From positions 247,117-311,116 of the forward strand of contig JALIZF010001437.1 in assembly GCA_029948255.1 (NCBI GenBank): a DNA stretch of 64,000 bases, given 5' to 3'. The notes below the pieces were generated by a model. It was given only the letters and a program-made list of their open reading frames with translations, was not told the origin of the DNA and made no database searches. This stretch comes from Telmatactis stephensoni. Taxonomy: Eukaryota; Cnidaria; Anthozoa; Actiniaria; Isophelliidae. How positions within the stretch are numbered: position 1 is the first letter of the stretch; every line of letters starts with the position of its first letter. Made by a program: the position numbers and the translations under genes. Positions 12,501-23,560 of this stretch are shown here, piece after piece.

Positions 12501-12950
12501 TTTTTCGTGTCCGGCATGCTGCTTAGTTTCTATTTTTTTGTAAAGTTGATTAGATTTTGACATATTAAGCTATGTATGATTGTATCAGGAGATATGAGAT
12601 GTTGAAGTAATTCGATGTTCTGCGGCTGTGTGTGAAAATATTAAAACACACTGCCTTTCACTGCCTTTACCAATAATATCATTGTATCATTGCGTGGATT
12701 CCTTCAATATAAAGTACACATATGAAAGCATTTCAACACACTGTCTTTACCAATATGTCTGACCAAGAATATCTTAGTGAGTTTGGGACGTAAGGGTTTG
12801 TGGTCATGCGTTTTTGCGTTATTTATGATGCGATTTTGCGGCTATTTCTTATTATTAACTGCAGTATTGCGGTTTTTTACTTAGGCGGTTTGCGGTTTTT
12901 TACTTAAGCGGTTTGCGGTTTTAGAATTTTGACGATTTTTGTTGCTATTT
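9545..12950. repeat. Satellite C: irregular composite repeat
   Basis: A roughly 3.4-kb tract built from recurring modules. Module 1 is like ATATGAAAGCATTTCAACA followed by CTGTCTTTACCAATATG (about 9905, 10190, 10585, 10815, 11221, 12016, 12719). Module 2 is GATGCGGTTTTGCGTTATTT. Module 3 is GAAATGAATATAAACTGAGG. Spacing is irregular, so this is not a simple satellite. A larger block is duplicated at an offset of 824 bp (about 11500-11790 and 12324-12615), which gives two near-identical minus-strand frames beginning MSKSNQLYKK; I regard these as repeat sequence, not genes. Confidence 0.8.
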
Positions 12951-12975
12951 TTTCGCAATTTCGAACCTAAAGGCA

Positions 12976-13000
12976 AAAAAAAAAAAAAAAAAAAAAAAAT
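12976..13000. repeat. Poly-A run
   Basis: A run of about 25 A follows a stretch of normal composition. It could be the tail of an old retroposed sequence, but no matching body or target duplication is visible. Confidence 0.6.
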
Positions 13001-13106
13001 TCCCCCATCATGGTGACAGTGCTTTGTCGTAGCGATGGGGCTCGTTTGTGTTTTTTAAAACACATTCGCTAAATCTGTCACAAATACGGAAATGAAAAAT
13101 CTGACT

Positions 13107-13275
13107 AAAGGAGCAAGGACAGACAGTTGTTAGTGCGCGGCCTTCGGTTGAAGAGGTCCATATTTCGATCCTCGAATCTCGCATCGTTTAAATACCCTTA
13201 AAACGGAGCACTGATCCGTGGAGAGAGGGGAGTACAATAAGCGCACCCGTCGACCTCGAGTTTATCAGTCAGTCA
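13107..13275 (+). mobile_element. tRNA-derived SINE (family 1), degenerate copy
   Basis: Begins GGAGCAAGGACAGACAG, then TTAGTGCGCGGCCTTCGG (relic of a tRNA head), and continues with the family signature TACCCTTAAAACGGAGCACT near 13192. Compared with the complete minus-strand copy at 59589-59853 it is diverged and lacks a clear TTTACC tail. Confidence 0.75.
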
Positions 13276-13426
13276 AATTATTGTAATGATTTATCGGCGA
13301 TGTAAAATATGGTCGCTTTGCTTTAAAACCGAAGGACAAGCAGCAAGTGATAACGTTGCGAGTATGCGCGATCCGCTGAACGGAATTCATACGATCGCTG
13401 GAGCATTCCACGAATTGAGCAACTTA

Positions 13427-13701
13427 GGCCTAGGGCAAACGTCGAATCTAAGTCGCGTCGAATACATTTAAAATAGCTGCGACAAAGAGTCGACTTCATT
13501 CCAGCGTGGTAGCAAACGTCGCACCTGTGCCGAACCGCTGTCGCATTATCCGACTTGGCAAGTCGAACCCATGCTAGAGTCGAATCAATTAATTTGAGTC
13601 GAATTTAATTGCAGCAAACGTCGCACCATTCATGCGCCTATTTCAAAATAAATAGGTTCGACGAATTAAATTAGACTAAGATTCGACGTTTGCCCTGGGC
13701 C
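13427..13701. mobile_element. TTA-flanked MITE, 275 bp (Harbinger-type signature)
   Basis: Terminal inverted repeats are GGCCTAGGGCAAACGTCGAA at the left and the reverse complement of GGCCCAGGGCAAACGTCGAA at the right. Both sides are flanked by TTA (13424-13426 and 13702-13704), a 3-bp duplication of the TWA kind typical of PIF/Harbinger elements. The interior carries several further GTCGAA/TTCGAC words, so it folds extensively. It has no coding capacity. Confidence 0.85.
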
Positions 13702-13789
13702 TTACTCTTGACCAAACAAAACGGTTTTTACACTAGTTATTGGTTTAAATCAAATCTTATATTTTTGTCTATTCCACTTCGATTTATGT

Positions 13790-14140
13790 TGCCAGAGCGA
13801 CAGTAAACAAAGATGGCTGAAATCAATTTTTCTAAGATATCTTTCGAACTCGAGCAGCTCTAGACAAGGTACAATATGGGCAACAAACTACACACTTAAG
13901 GCAAAGAAACTAACGTACAATTCAAAAAATTTCATCAAGCCGTTTTCGAATAATTCGCGAAACCAATTTCCGGTCCTTTATTCCAAATCACTTCAATCAA
14001 AGAATTTTAATTCTATGTTATCTAGTTTACCTTGGTATGTACTTGTTACATAGTATTTGGGTGCCTGGAATTCTTTGAAATCAAGAGATATTTCAGAATA
14101 ACTGATTTCAGCCATATTTTTATATCGTTGCCATGGTAAC
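13790..14140. repeat. Imperfect inverted repeat around GTTGCCATGGTAAC
   Basis: The left arm (GTTGCC ... AAGATGGCTGAAATCA, about 13790-13830) matches the reverse complement of the right arm (TGATTTCAGCCATATTTTTA ... GTTGCCATGGTAAC, about 14102-14140), with divergence. It is probably an old MITE. The right end contains a palindromic GTTGCCATGGTAAC word resembling an RFX X-box, but no gene is near enough to suggest function. Confidence 0.5.
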
Positions 14141-14589
14141 ACCAATTACACTGAAACTGACAAAAGTCAGTTTATCTACCGACAGGAAAATCTAAACAAA
14201 ATTTTATGCCACATTAAACACAAACACAGAAAAGGAGCTTCAAATGATGACTGTTTTAATGCTTTTATCAATTAAAAAAGCTTCAGAAGGTCTACACGTA
14301 CAAATTAAAATCAATTGCCCTATTGCATAATGACGTCACAGTTTGGGGACATGCTCAGAAACAGTGGAAATTGGGACCTATTAATATTCCTTTTCGAAGT
14401 AGAACTTCAATGTATTGAGTTTTGATATATATCATGTATCAGTGATTGCATGCTCATCTGCATTATATGCACTGCATGAAAAAATGGATTTGCGACATGG
14501 TGGAAACTGATGTGAATATAGCGCAAATACCATATTTGATTACATTTGACTAAATTTGCAACTTTGCAAATATCATTTTAGCACTTCAT

Positions 14590-15240
14590 TTGCCATGCTC
14601 CCAAAGACCGAGTGAAGACCTTTTTCACTATATGTTTGCTGGATCAAGCAAATGTTGTTTGAATTTATTACTTCACATCATATTTATGACGGTGCAAACT
14701 TTGATCAAATTTCATGAAAGAGATAAATTCACTGCTATAGTAAACATGTTAAAAAGTTTGCATTTACCAGTGCGTCAAATACAGTGTAAATATGAAGCAA
14801 ATATCATATTTGCAATGCTTTCACTTCAGTATCACCGAAACCAAACCAAATATTCAAAACACATTTGCTGCTATTGCAAATATGTGTGAATCATGACATT
14901 CACCATTGTGTTGATTATATTGAAAAGTGAAGCAAATATCATATTTGCAATGTTTTTACTTGATGTCACTCAAATGAAATCCAATATTCAAAGCACATTT
15001 GCTGCTATTGCAAATATGTGCAAATAATGAAATTCACCGCCTAAACATTTACATTGTAAAAATGGAGCAAATGTCATATTTGCAATGCTTTCAATTTAAT
15101 GTCACTGAAATGAAATCTAATATTTATACCACATTTGCTTATATACTGCAAATGTGTGCAATTATCAAATTCTGTTTTGTAAATTATTAGTGTGAAGATA
15201 AAGCAAATGTAACATTTGTAATGCTTTTACTGCTAGTCAA
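14590..15240. repeat. 135-bp subterminal repeats with GCAAAT palindromes
   Basis: Four or more units of about 135 bp, anchored by GCAAATATCATATTTGC or close variants at 14797, 14932, 15067 and 15203. Each unit also has a CACATTTGC ... GCAAATATGTG palindrome. They lie just inside the left terminal repeat of the 6-kb element, where transposase-binding repeats are often found. The plus-strand frames here are a by-product of the repeats. Confidence 0.8.
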
Positions 15241-15818
15241 ACTGAAACTCAATACAATATTCACATTTGTTACTACAACAGTGGGGAACAAAATTCCAAA
15301 TTTGCATTACTATCAATTACATTGCAACTTCATTCCAACTTTTGATTATAACCTTAAGCAAAAATACAAAAGACAGAACTTCAAGCAAACCATTTTATTA
15401 GAACAATTTATTCATTTTGAATATTCATTATAAATGGTGTCAAATAGAACTGTAACAAACTCTTAAAACAATAAAAATTCCCTATTAATTAAATATATGG
15501 TATCAATAAAAGTTTATTAAATATTTTCAATTAATATAATAGTTCAAGACAAGTAGTCTTTTTCTCATGTTCAAATTAAATTCATCAAATATGAAAATAG
15601 AACTGGAACAATGAAATTCAAATTAAATATTATTTTTCTATGATAAATATAACTTTATTTTATTTCTCTAAAAAGCAGTTTTCATAATCCTGTGAAATCA
15701 ATTAGAAAAACACAACATAAGACAATGCTCCAGAATGTCTAGACCTTAGAAATGGATAATAGCCATTTCACAGGGTTATGAAAACCATTTGAAATAATCT
15801 ATTTAAAAAAAACTAATT

Positions 15819-18690
15819 TTATGCAACAGACCATGCTGGAGCATCAATTGGGGCATTTCTTTTAGACACCCCCCCTCTCCTCCTTTTCATGACCATCGAG
15901 GCACCCTTTGGTGTTCTTGTCCTCGTTGTCCTTTTGTCAAGTTTGACAAACAAGCAATTTAGTTCGTCACTTCTCCATGTCAAGGATTTTGTGACCAGCA
16001 CTTTCTTTGCGGGTTCCGATTCAGAATCAGAATCACCTGAATTATTATCATCAGAATCAGTCTGTGATTCTTCTGAAGACATGTATTCATTCATCAATAT
16101 CCCCTTAAATCTTTCTTTATCCTCCTCTTGTATGGTGGTTGACCTTTCCAATGACTTAGTCCGTTGCAGTCTTTTCTAAAAAAAAGTAAGAAAAGGAAAT
16201 TTCCATCAAGACAGCTCATAAAGTATTTACATACAGATTTCCCTCAGCAAATAAGAAGATAGTCAGTTTCTAAGCCCTCTTAACAGTACAATTTTTCCAT
16301 TTACACTTTTTTTAAAAAAGGTTGTCACAGTTCAAAGCAATAAGTGTCTAGCCAAGACCAAAATGAATGCTGGTCTTGTGCTTGTAGTTCATTTAACAGT
16401 ATTGAGTGTAATTTTTTAACAAGACTGTGAAAAGGCTCACAATTTGGAATTAGTTCTAAAAAAGTATGATTTATTACTGGACTAAAACCAGCAATCAATT
16501 CGGCCTTGGCTTAACGCTTGTTGACAGTGTATTTTGAAATAACGCTATCCAACCCTCCCCTTAAATATTAAATAATAATAATTAATATTAAATATTCTAC
16601 AGCAGATCCATGAAGAAGATATTCTTCTGCTGAATTACTGCACTCACTACATGTACATTAAATATTTTGCATCACTCAACATGCATGGTGATTTTTGCTG
16701 AAGGAGGAAAAGGCAAAGAACCAGGAGAAAAAATCCAAAAAGAACAACATATCAAACAAATAATTATCTTAAAAATTGAAAAACTAGTGACTCTAACAAG
16801 CATTTAGGGTTTTTTTACAAAGAATGTATGGGTAAATTTCACTGGAGGGCAGATTTTACCCCTCATTTGAAAAACACCATACATTCTTTGTAAAATAGGC
16901 AATACTTTCAAAATTCACCATTGCTTCAATTTTTTGTTGATAATCAAAAAAAGAAAAAAATCAGCAATTACTAAGTTTGACATGTTCTTACTATTTTGGG
17001 CAGTTTTTGTGATTCACATATAAAAGGTGACATCTACTGATAGTAACAAATTGATAAAGTTTCAAATTAGAGGTTAAAGCATTTTTTAAATCTAAGAACG
17101 TGTTTCTGGTACCATAGATTCATGCCAGATTTCAAATGGATGGATCAAAACAAAAGCACAAACACAGAAATCATACTCACAGTGTTCATTCTGCTCCTTT
17201 TTCTTTGTCGGTGTAAGTAATCTTCCTTCGTGTCTTTTTTTGTCATTTCGTGATTTCGTTTTTGTGTCTTGAAGTGTGCCCTGATAGCACCTGCATTTAA
17301 AAATAGAAACAAAATTGCTCAGGCAATGAAAAACAATATCAAGTTTCATGAATCTTGATTTCAAAGTAGAGATTTACTTGGCCTGTTTATTTTTTCACTT
17401 TTGGGATATTCAAAGTTTAAAACATGCAGGAAGCAGGACGTTTACTTAAATATACTCAGATAAACAACAAACTTCATGGTTGTTAGTGAATCTGTTTTTT
17501 CTCCCTTTGTTCACATTGTGTTAAAGCTGTAATTCACTCACAACCATGGAGTAATCTCGACTTAGTGTACCTCTTATAACACTTTGGGACACTTTTGCAG
17601 TGTTTTTCACGCCCTCTGTTATTTGGATGTTTACCACTTCATTTTCTTGGGAGTTAAATCTAAAAAATGAATAAAAAGTAAGATTAAAAACAATTCAGTT
17701 GATTGAAAACATTTGAGTTGAACATAAACATTCTCCTAGAAATTGTGTGCTTGCCTTTTTTCTAGGTCCCAACCAACACAGCCAGGTACAGACATCATGT
17801 TCTTGTAAACAGTTCTTACATTTGCCTACAATAATAATAATAATAATAATCATCATAATCATCATCCTAAATTTCTATATTTAGACAACCCGAGTGGAGC
17901 TGATATTCACACTACAGATCAATGTAAGATACTGCTTAGTGATATTACTTCTACAATAATTACAGGTAGCTGAAGCTACATGTATTATATATGGGTACTT
18001 GCATAAGGAATATACATTAAGTTTACTGCAAAACAATTGTTTATATTCTGGAATGATTTCAAAATATGAATTTAAAAGCTTCTTGAAAAGAACTCTTGAA
18101 TAGGGTCAAAACGTCAAGGCTAAACTTATGCCGTTTTCAAAGAGTGCCGCTTCACGAATTTCAATGTGGCGGGTATTCTAGTTCTAAATCCGCTTCGATT
18201 TACTCACCGTTAGTTCAGTGGGAAGCCGTTCTTTGCTTTTCTTCCTCCAAGTGGCACTATCTCCTGAACTTCCTCCAACCATCTCTAAAACTTTGTCATT
18301 GAAGACACGCTGTTCTTGGATGAAATCCCTCAACAATGACCTCGTATCATCGACGACCAAAGGCTCTCGGTCTGGTGAGAATTCAAGCGATACTGGACTT
18401 GCAGCACGAATTGGAAGTGGAGGCGTTGATACATCTAGTTGCGAAGTTGATGGAGTGGGTGTTACTGGTGTGGGTAGTCTTTGGATGTTACTTGTTGGAC
18501 TGTTTATAGAACTCCTCGAACTGCTTGTAGAACTTGGAGAAGAACTTGAAGAAGATGTCGACGTACTCCCGGACGTACTTGAAGCTCTGGCTGAGTGTGG
18601 CATGGAAGGCATTGGCCTTGATTTGGGTTGTTTTCCTGCTGAGATAGCCTTTCCACAGCTTCCACTGGCCTTTTTCTTGGTTTTAGCCAT
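15819..18690 (-). CDS. Spliced gene of the 6-kb element, unknown protein (369 aa)
   Basis: Five exons join in frame with correct phases: 18690-18208, 17825-17755, 17659-17571, 17290-17181 and 16175-15819. That is 1110 nt, or 369 aa plus stop. All introns are GT-AG except intron 2 (17660-17754), which appears to be GC-AG. The protein starts MAKTKKKASG, has a Ser/Thr-rich tract (about residues 35-65), a middle part with VPGCVGWDLEKR, a very basic segment (LHRQRKRSRMNT), an acidic Ser/Asp/Glu tract and a C-terminus ending DAPAWSVA. It has no DDE, zinc-finger or helicase motif that I recognise. Its position between the terminal repeats and its charge suggest a DNA- or transposase-binding accessory protein. 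This is inference; a captured host gene is the alternative. Confidence 0.68.
17829..17945 (-). mobile_element. 3' tail of REL-type non-LTR element (intronic)
   Basis: It starts with an (AAT)n run and continues with TTTCTATATTTAGACAACCC, GAGTGGAG, TTCACACTACAG and GTAAGATACTGCTTAG. The same order of words occurs at 51268-51350 beside an endonuclease-coding fragment, so both are 3' ends of one family on the minus strand. The (TTA)n end abuts the splice acceptor of exon 2 of the surrounding gene. Confidence 0.75.
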
Positions 18691-19629
18691 TATAAACTAT
18701 ATATATACAGATAAAAACTTCAAAACTTAACGAGAGTCAGGTACTATCAATGTTCGACGGAACAGAATATATAGGCTTTGGGTCCTGGTAGTTTCCTCCC
18801 ATGCAGTTAAGTGAAGGCACCGCAAGTTCCTCGGAGCTTAAAAGACCTTAAAGGCGCCCCGACATCCGAGGGAGGCCTAAGGTGGAAGCTCTTGCTTTGC
18901 AGAGGAGTTCGTTACTTCACCTGTAGGCAAAGAGATTTGAAACCTTGGTGCTGTGGTCTAGGGGAATTTTCACAATAAGTTTAAATAATAAATTAAAGGA
19001 TATAGAAGCTCAGCCAAAATGTCACATCAATTCAATGAAATATTAAACAACCGTGTGTTATCCCGAAAAAGTTCGTGTTACGCTAGGTTTCAATAGGTAA
19101 AGCTTACCGGATAAACTCATAGAAAAAGATCCGATTGATATATACCCTATATCCTTGCTTAGTTTATCGAAATTTTGTGTAGAGCATTTCTTAATTGCTG
19201 AAATTAAAACATTAGCTGTTTTTGGCAAAAATCAATCCAAGCAAAAAAGAGCAAATCTTCTTTCACAGCAAATATAATACCCTCACAATTTTGTGTATAA
19301 AAGGCCAATGGCAGACGCAACAGTTTGATTTTTGTCGTTCCTCCTAACTGTCATTTCTAACAAAAGCGTTTGCCTTATTTGACAGATAGATAGAAAGATA
19401 TGCATGTTTATGAAGAATAAAACTTTGCAGATGAGAAGCTAAATTAAATTGCTTGTAACTTGCGTGTATACAACTGAAAGGAATGATTAATAATAAACAT
19501 TAAAAATATAATTATTTACGTAAATTACTGAATCTGAAGAGGTTAAAGCAGTTTATTTCGTATAAGCGAGGAAAGGAATAGACTAAGTTTTAAAAGCAAT
19601 ACTATTAAGAGACAACAACAAACCTGTTT

Positions 19630-20215
19630 TACAGCTTTCAATGGTTTGGTGCAAATATGATGTTCACGTAAAATTTGTATTGAGGTGCAAAATCTATTTA
19701 CACTGATTTTGGTAGCGAATCAGTCAGGTAAAACAAATGCAAATCTTTAAATTTATCCATTTTGCAAACATATTAAAAGATCATATTCACTTAATATTTG
19801 CAACAGCTTTGCAATAGTTGCAAATATGATAATTACTATATGTTTGCTACAAACATCAAATACAATGCAAATATATAGTCGGAGATTTACAAAATTGCAT
19901 TCAACAACCGGTTTCACAGCTTTCAATGGATTGGGTGCAAATATGATGTTTACATAAGTTTTCATAGTAGTGCAAAATCCATTTATATTTGCTTTGTTGC
20001 AAATATGCAGTAAAAGTGTAGCAAATTTGCAAATTCACTTAATTTGCAAATATGTGTGCAAACATATTCAAAGGTGATATTCACTAAATATTTACAACAG
20101 CTATGCAATAGTTGTAAATATGATAATTGCCTCACGTTTGCTTTAAGCATCAAATAAAGTGCAAATATAGTTCACTAAATTCGCTCTATATTCACACAAC
20201 ACTCAAACATATGCA
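19630..20215. repeat. About 285-295-bp direct repeat at right end of the 6-kb element
   Basis: Two diverged copies of a unit of about 285-295 bp. AGCTTTCAATGG with GGTGCAAATATGATGTT recurs at about 19633 and 19918. The block ATTTGCAACAGC/GCAATAGTTGCAAATATGAT recurs near 19793 and 20089. Like the left repeats they are rich in GCAAAT/ATTTGC words and lie just inside the terminal inverted repeat. Confidence 0.7.
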
Positions 20216-20329
20216 AATCCATTTTTTCGTGCAGTGATGCAATCACTCTGATCCCCTCTGGTGACAATAATCCTTAGCGTCAAAACAATAGAATGTTTTG
20301 GTGTGACGTCATTATGCGATAGGGCAATT

Positions 20330-22960
20330 TGTATTACATAAATTGCAATAGTATTTCGTATTTTCAACAGGTTATCATCTAAATACAACAAACTTTAATA
20401 TTTCAAATGCAATTTCAAACAGCTGCTAGATCAGTACATCAATACAGACTAAGCCAACCTGATACCTGCAAACTTTGCACACCCACTAAATAATTAGTTA
20501 ATTTATTTATTTATATGCTTCGCCCTAGTGCGAAAGCAACTCGCAGAACTGTTGTTTCAAAACGAGACTCCCTAATCATACACATGTAAATGATACACAC
20601 CCAAATGTGTACAGATGCTACTGAAATAGTTCAAGAACAAAAAATGTTGTGCTTGGCTGCTCAAGGTACTTAAGGCCTGGGTCAGTGGCTAACTTGGGTG
20701 AAATATGTCTTTTGTGTTGACTAGTATGAATTTTAAACCAGAAATAAATAATATTCGTCAAAACATTAGATATTCATAAAACAATGAGCCTTAAGTGCTA
20801 AGTTTGTGATTTCAGCGGTCACGTGACAAGATAGGGTGTTTATTGTAACAAAATGTTTGAAAATTTTTCCGCACTCAAGTATTAGCGAAAAGAAATGCAA
20901 ATGCTTGAAACATAGTTGTTTTAAGTGAGTCTATTCCATTTTGATTAGAGAACAAGCAATTTGTAGCAAAACAGGTCATGTGACCAAAACTCAAAATAAT
21001 ACTTTGCTTAAAGTGCCTATAAAGTCTAGCGAGAAATAATTTTTCTCAAAAGAACTTGGCCTCTGAAACAAAAATATTTTGAAAAGTGGGTCTTTCAATT
21101 TCTGTTGACCGCGAAAAAGTGCTGCAAAGTTGGAGAAAAAGCACATTTTGGGCATCCTGTGGAAAAATTTGTGAGAACCCTGGGAGACTGAGACCCAGGA
21201 ATAAAGTTTAATTTAGACGCTACAAGGTCTTAGTATCTTTGTATATATTTGTTGTTGGTATACACTATATTTAACTTCTGCTACAAATTCTACTACTTTG
21301 ATATAGCTATTTTAAGCTCTTTTTTTTAGTCTAAATGCCGTGATTCCGGACATTACGTCACAATGTGCCTTACATTACATCACAATGGCAAAGTTTATTA
21401 TCAACCAAATGAGTTTATTATTAACCAAATTCGTCCCAGCCTTCCAAAGAATGCGGATTTTTGCCTGGAGCGACAGCTTTGAACAGACTGATACACTGGA
21501 AAAAAAACTTACATCTTTGATGTCGCTTTAATTATATTTCCCCAAGATACTCAACTTTTTAAAAATATACATTTTCGCTAGGGCTTATAGGCACTTTAAT
21601 ATCTCCCAGTCAATTGTGAAAAGTCCAGATGTCTACACAAAACTATTTAGGATTAAACCTTCTTTCTGCATTAGAGGTGTTATTTCTGCTTTTTAAGTGA
21701 AATTGAATTGCGGATTCAAGAAAAACGAAATTTCGTAATTGGTCACGTAACTGCCCTACATCCAAAACACTAACTTAAGGTCACTCGACTAGTTATTATT
21801 TAACATTGTGCCAAGTGAAATAAGTTTTGTATTGTTATTTATCATATAATTATTTATAAAATACCTATATTTCTTAATTTCGAAAACTTGTTCTTTTCAC
21901 TAGTGAAAATAACATGTTCTTTTCACTAGTGAAAAGATCGTTACCATGGTTAATTGAGCGCATTTACTCTAAAGATAGTTTGTTGTCTCTTGATTTGATA
22001 ATTTTATGATAAATACATGTTCGCTTGGAGATACGGTTATTTCTTCTCTTGTTGAAAAGATCTCTGACTCATTTGCTGCGCTCACTCGTGAGAGATATCA
22101 TCAACATCGAAGATAAAATCCGTATCTCCGCGCGGCCATGTAATATCCTCTATATCTTACATAGCAGAACAACTTTCCAAGGTCAAATAAGGTCAAACCC
22201 AGGCCTTAACTACGTTGAGTGTGATCCTTTTACATATTATTGATATCACTTTAGCATCTAATAAACACCATCTCTGAATAAGTTCAACTAGACGTACAAG
22301 CTGGCTTGTTTGCTTGTTTGAGTTGCTAGGAAACCCTCATGTATAATGGTTGCAAATCTATAAGAATAATGGGAAAGATGGCAATTTAGTTGACTTTGTC
22401 ACCTTTTATTATAGTGGACACCCTTTGGATTGTCATTTAGTTTCCGTAATAGCAATGGTCTATGATATATAAGAGTGGGGTGCCTGCAACAGATTGTACA
22501 CTTCTGAACTTACCTAGTAAGTTAGGAAGTGTTCAGTATGTGTGTTGGCAAGCAAGTCCTGGCTGTTAAGTTTCGGGATAAATATATTTATATATATTAA
22601 GCAACATGAGTACGAGCGAGACCAGAAAGTTCGTTATCGCAAAAAAGTTTGATGACAAAAGATTTGATTTCCCTTGAGTGAAAAACGCTATTATTTTGAT
22701 CATAAAGATGGCTGCCAGGAAATCCCTTTATACCTTTGCTTTCAATAAATTCACATAAGCTTTGGCAGTCCCGTCTCACTGTTTAGCATACTAACTAGTA
22801 CTTGCGGTCACTTCATATTGGTGTGTGTGTGTACAGACCTGTATACATATCAGGGGATACCTCACACATAAGAAATTCCATCTTGAACAACGAATCCTCG
22901 AAAAAGTAAAATGATAAGATTGCATGGGGTTTGGGGATCGATCATAAATGTCATTGTTAT
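20330..22960. other. AT-rich spacer with repeat fragments, no gene seen
   Basis: No frame has a recognisable protein. Seen here are two direct copies of GTTCTTTTCACTAGTGAAAA (about 21890-21940) and an imperfect inverted repeat, GAGATACGG ... CCGTATCTC (about 22029-22125), which together look like an old MITE of about 250 bp, plus a TATATA stretch near 22580. Confidence 0.5.
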
Positions 22961-23085
22961 ATACCAACTGTCAAAGTCAATTTTTTCCGTGCTCTGATTG
23001 GGCGAGAGCGCATCACGTGAACGTCAACAAATTTTGCTGTTTCCCCAGCAACAACTCTCAGCGGGCAACAGTTGGTATATAACAA

Positions 23086-23231
23086 AACACTTATTGACTG
23101 GGACCTCGGGAAAGCAGTATGTTTTTGTGTCCCTCGACCGCTGATGTTTCCCTCAGCTCCGCTTCGGAAACATTCAGCGGTCTCGGGACCACAAAACATA
23201 CTGTTTCCCTCGGTCCCAGTCAATAAGTGTT
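23086..23231. mobile_element. Hairpin MITE, 146 bp
   Basis: The left arm begins AACACTTATTGACTGGGACC and the right arm ends with its near-exact complement, GGTCCCAGTCAATAAGTGTT. The arms continue through CAGTATGTTTTTGTG and ACCGCTGATGTTTCC almost to the centre. The element thus forms one long hairpin with a loop of about 15-20 bp. No coding capacity. Confidence 0.85.
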
Positions 23232-23372
23232 AATTGTAATTACAGCTAGCATTAAATAATATATGAGTATATACGGCGCGCGGAATGGTCCAAAATTATG
23301 ACATTAAGTTTGAACAGATAACTGTTGGTTGACTGCGTTACATCGCGTTAGATGATATTGTTCTCTTCTCGA

Positions 23373-23560
23373 CACAAAAAAACTGGGTCAAAGACTAAAC
23401 AAATCGTTTGAAGACCAAAAACTCAGTCAAAGACTCAAAAAGAAAAAAAAAGCTTGGTAAAAGGCAGAAAAAACTCGGTCGAAGACAAAAACTTGGTCCA
23501 AGACAAAGTTCGGTCGATGTCAAAAAACTCGGTCGAAAACTAAAAACTCGATCTGAAACT
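23373..23560. repeat. Degenerate AAAAACTCGGTCGAAGAC tandem repeat
   Basis: About ten degenerate copies of a purine-rich motif of about 18 bp resembling AAAAACTCGGTCGAAGAC. The open frames on both strands here (Lys-rich one way, Phe/Ser-rich the other) follow from the repeat and are not credible genes. Confidence 0.7.

Larger units (their letters stand above)
14317..20325. mobile_element. 6.0-kb TIR DNA element carrying one spliced gene
   Basis: The ends are inverted repeats: GCCCTATTGCATAATGACGT at the left, and the right end reads as the reverse complement of GCCCTATCGCATAATGACGT. A second inverted match, CACTGCATGAAAAAATGGAT, lies further in (left about 14470, right about 20220), so the repeats span about 120-180 bp with gaps. 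AATT flanks both ends (14313-14316 and 20326-20329), a possible 4-bp duplication, although exact termini are uncertain. Inside are subterminal tandem repeats at both ends and one five-exon minus-strand gene (15819-18690). No DDE-type transposase was recognised, so the superfamily is left open. Confidence 0.72.

Noticed and set aside
11437..12563. Two near-identical frames MSKSNQLYKKIETKQ on the minus strand
   Set aside because: They are copies of one repeat block 824 bp apart; no recognisable domain and no splice-consistent context.
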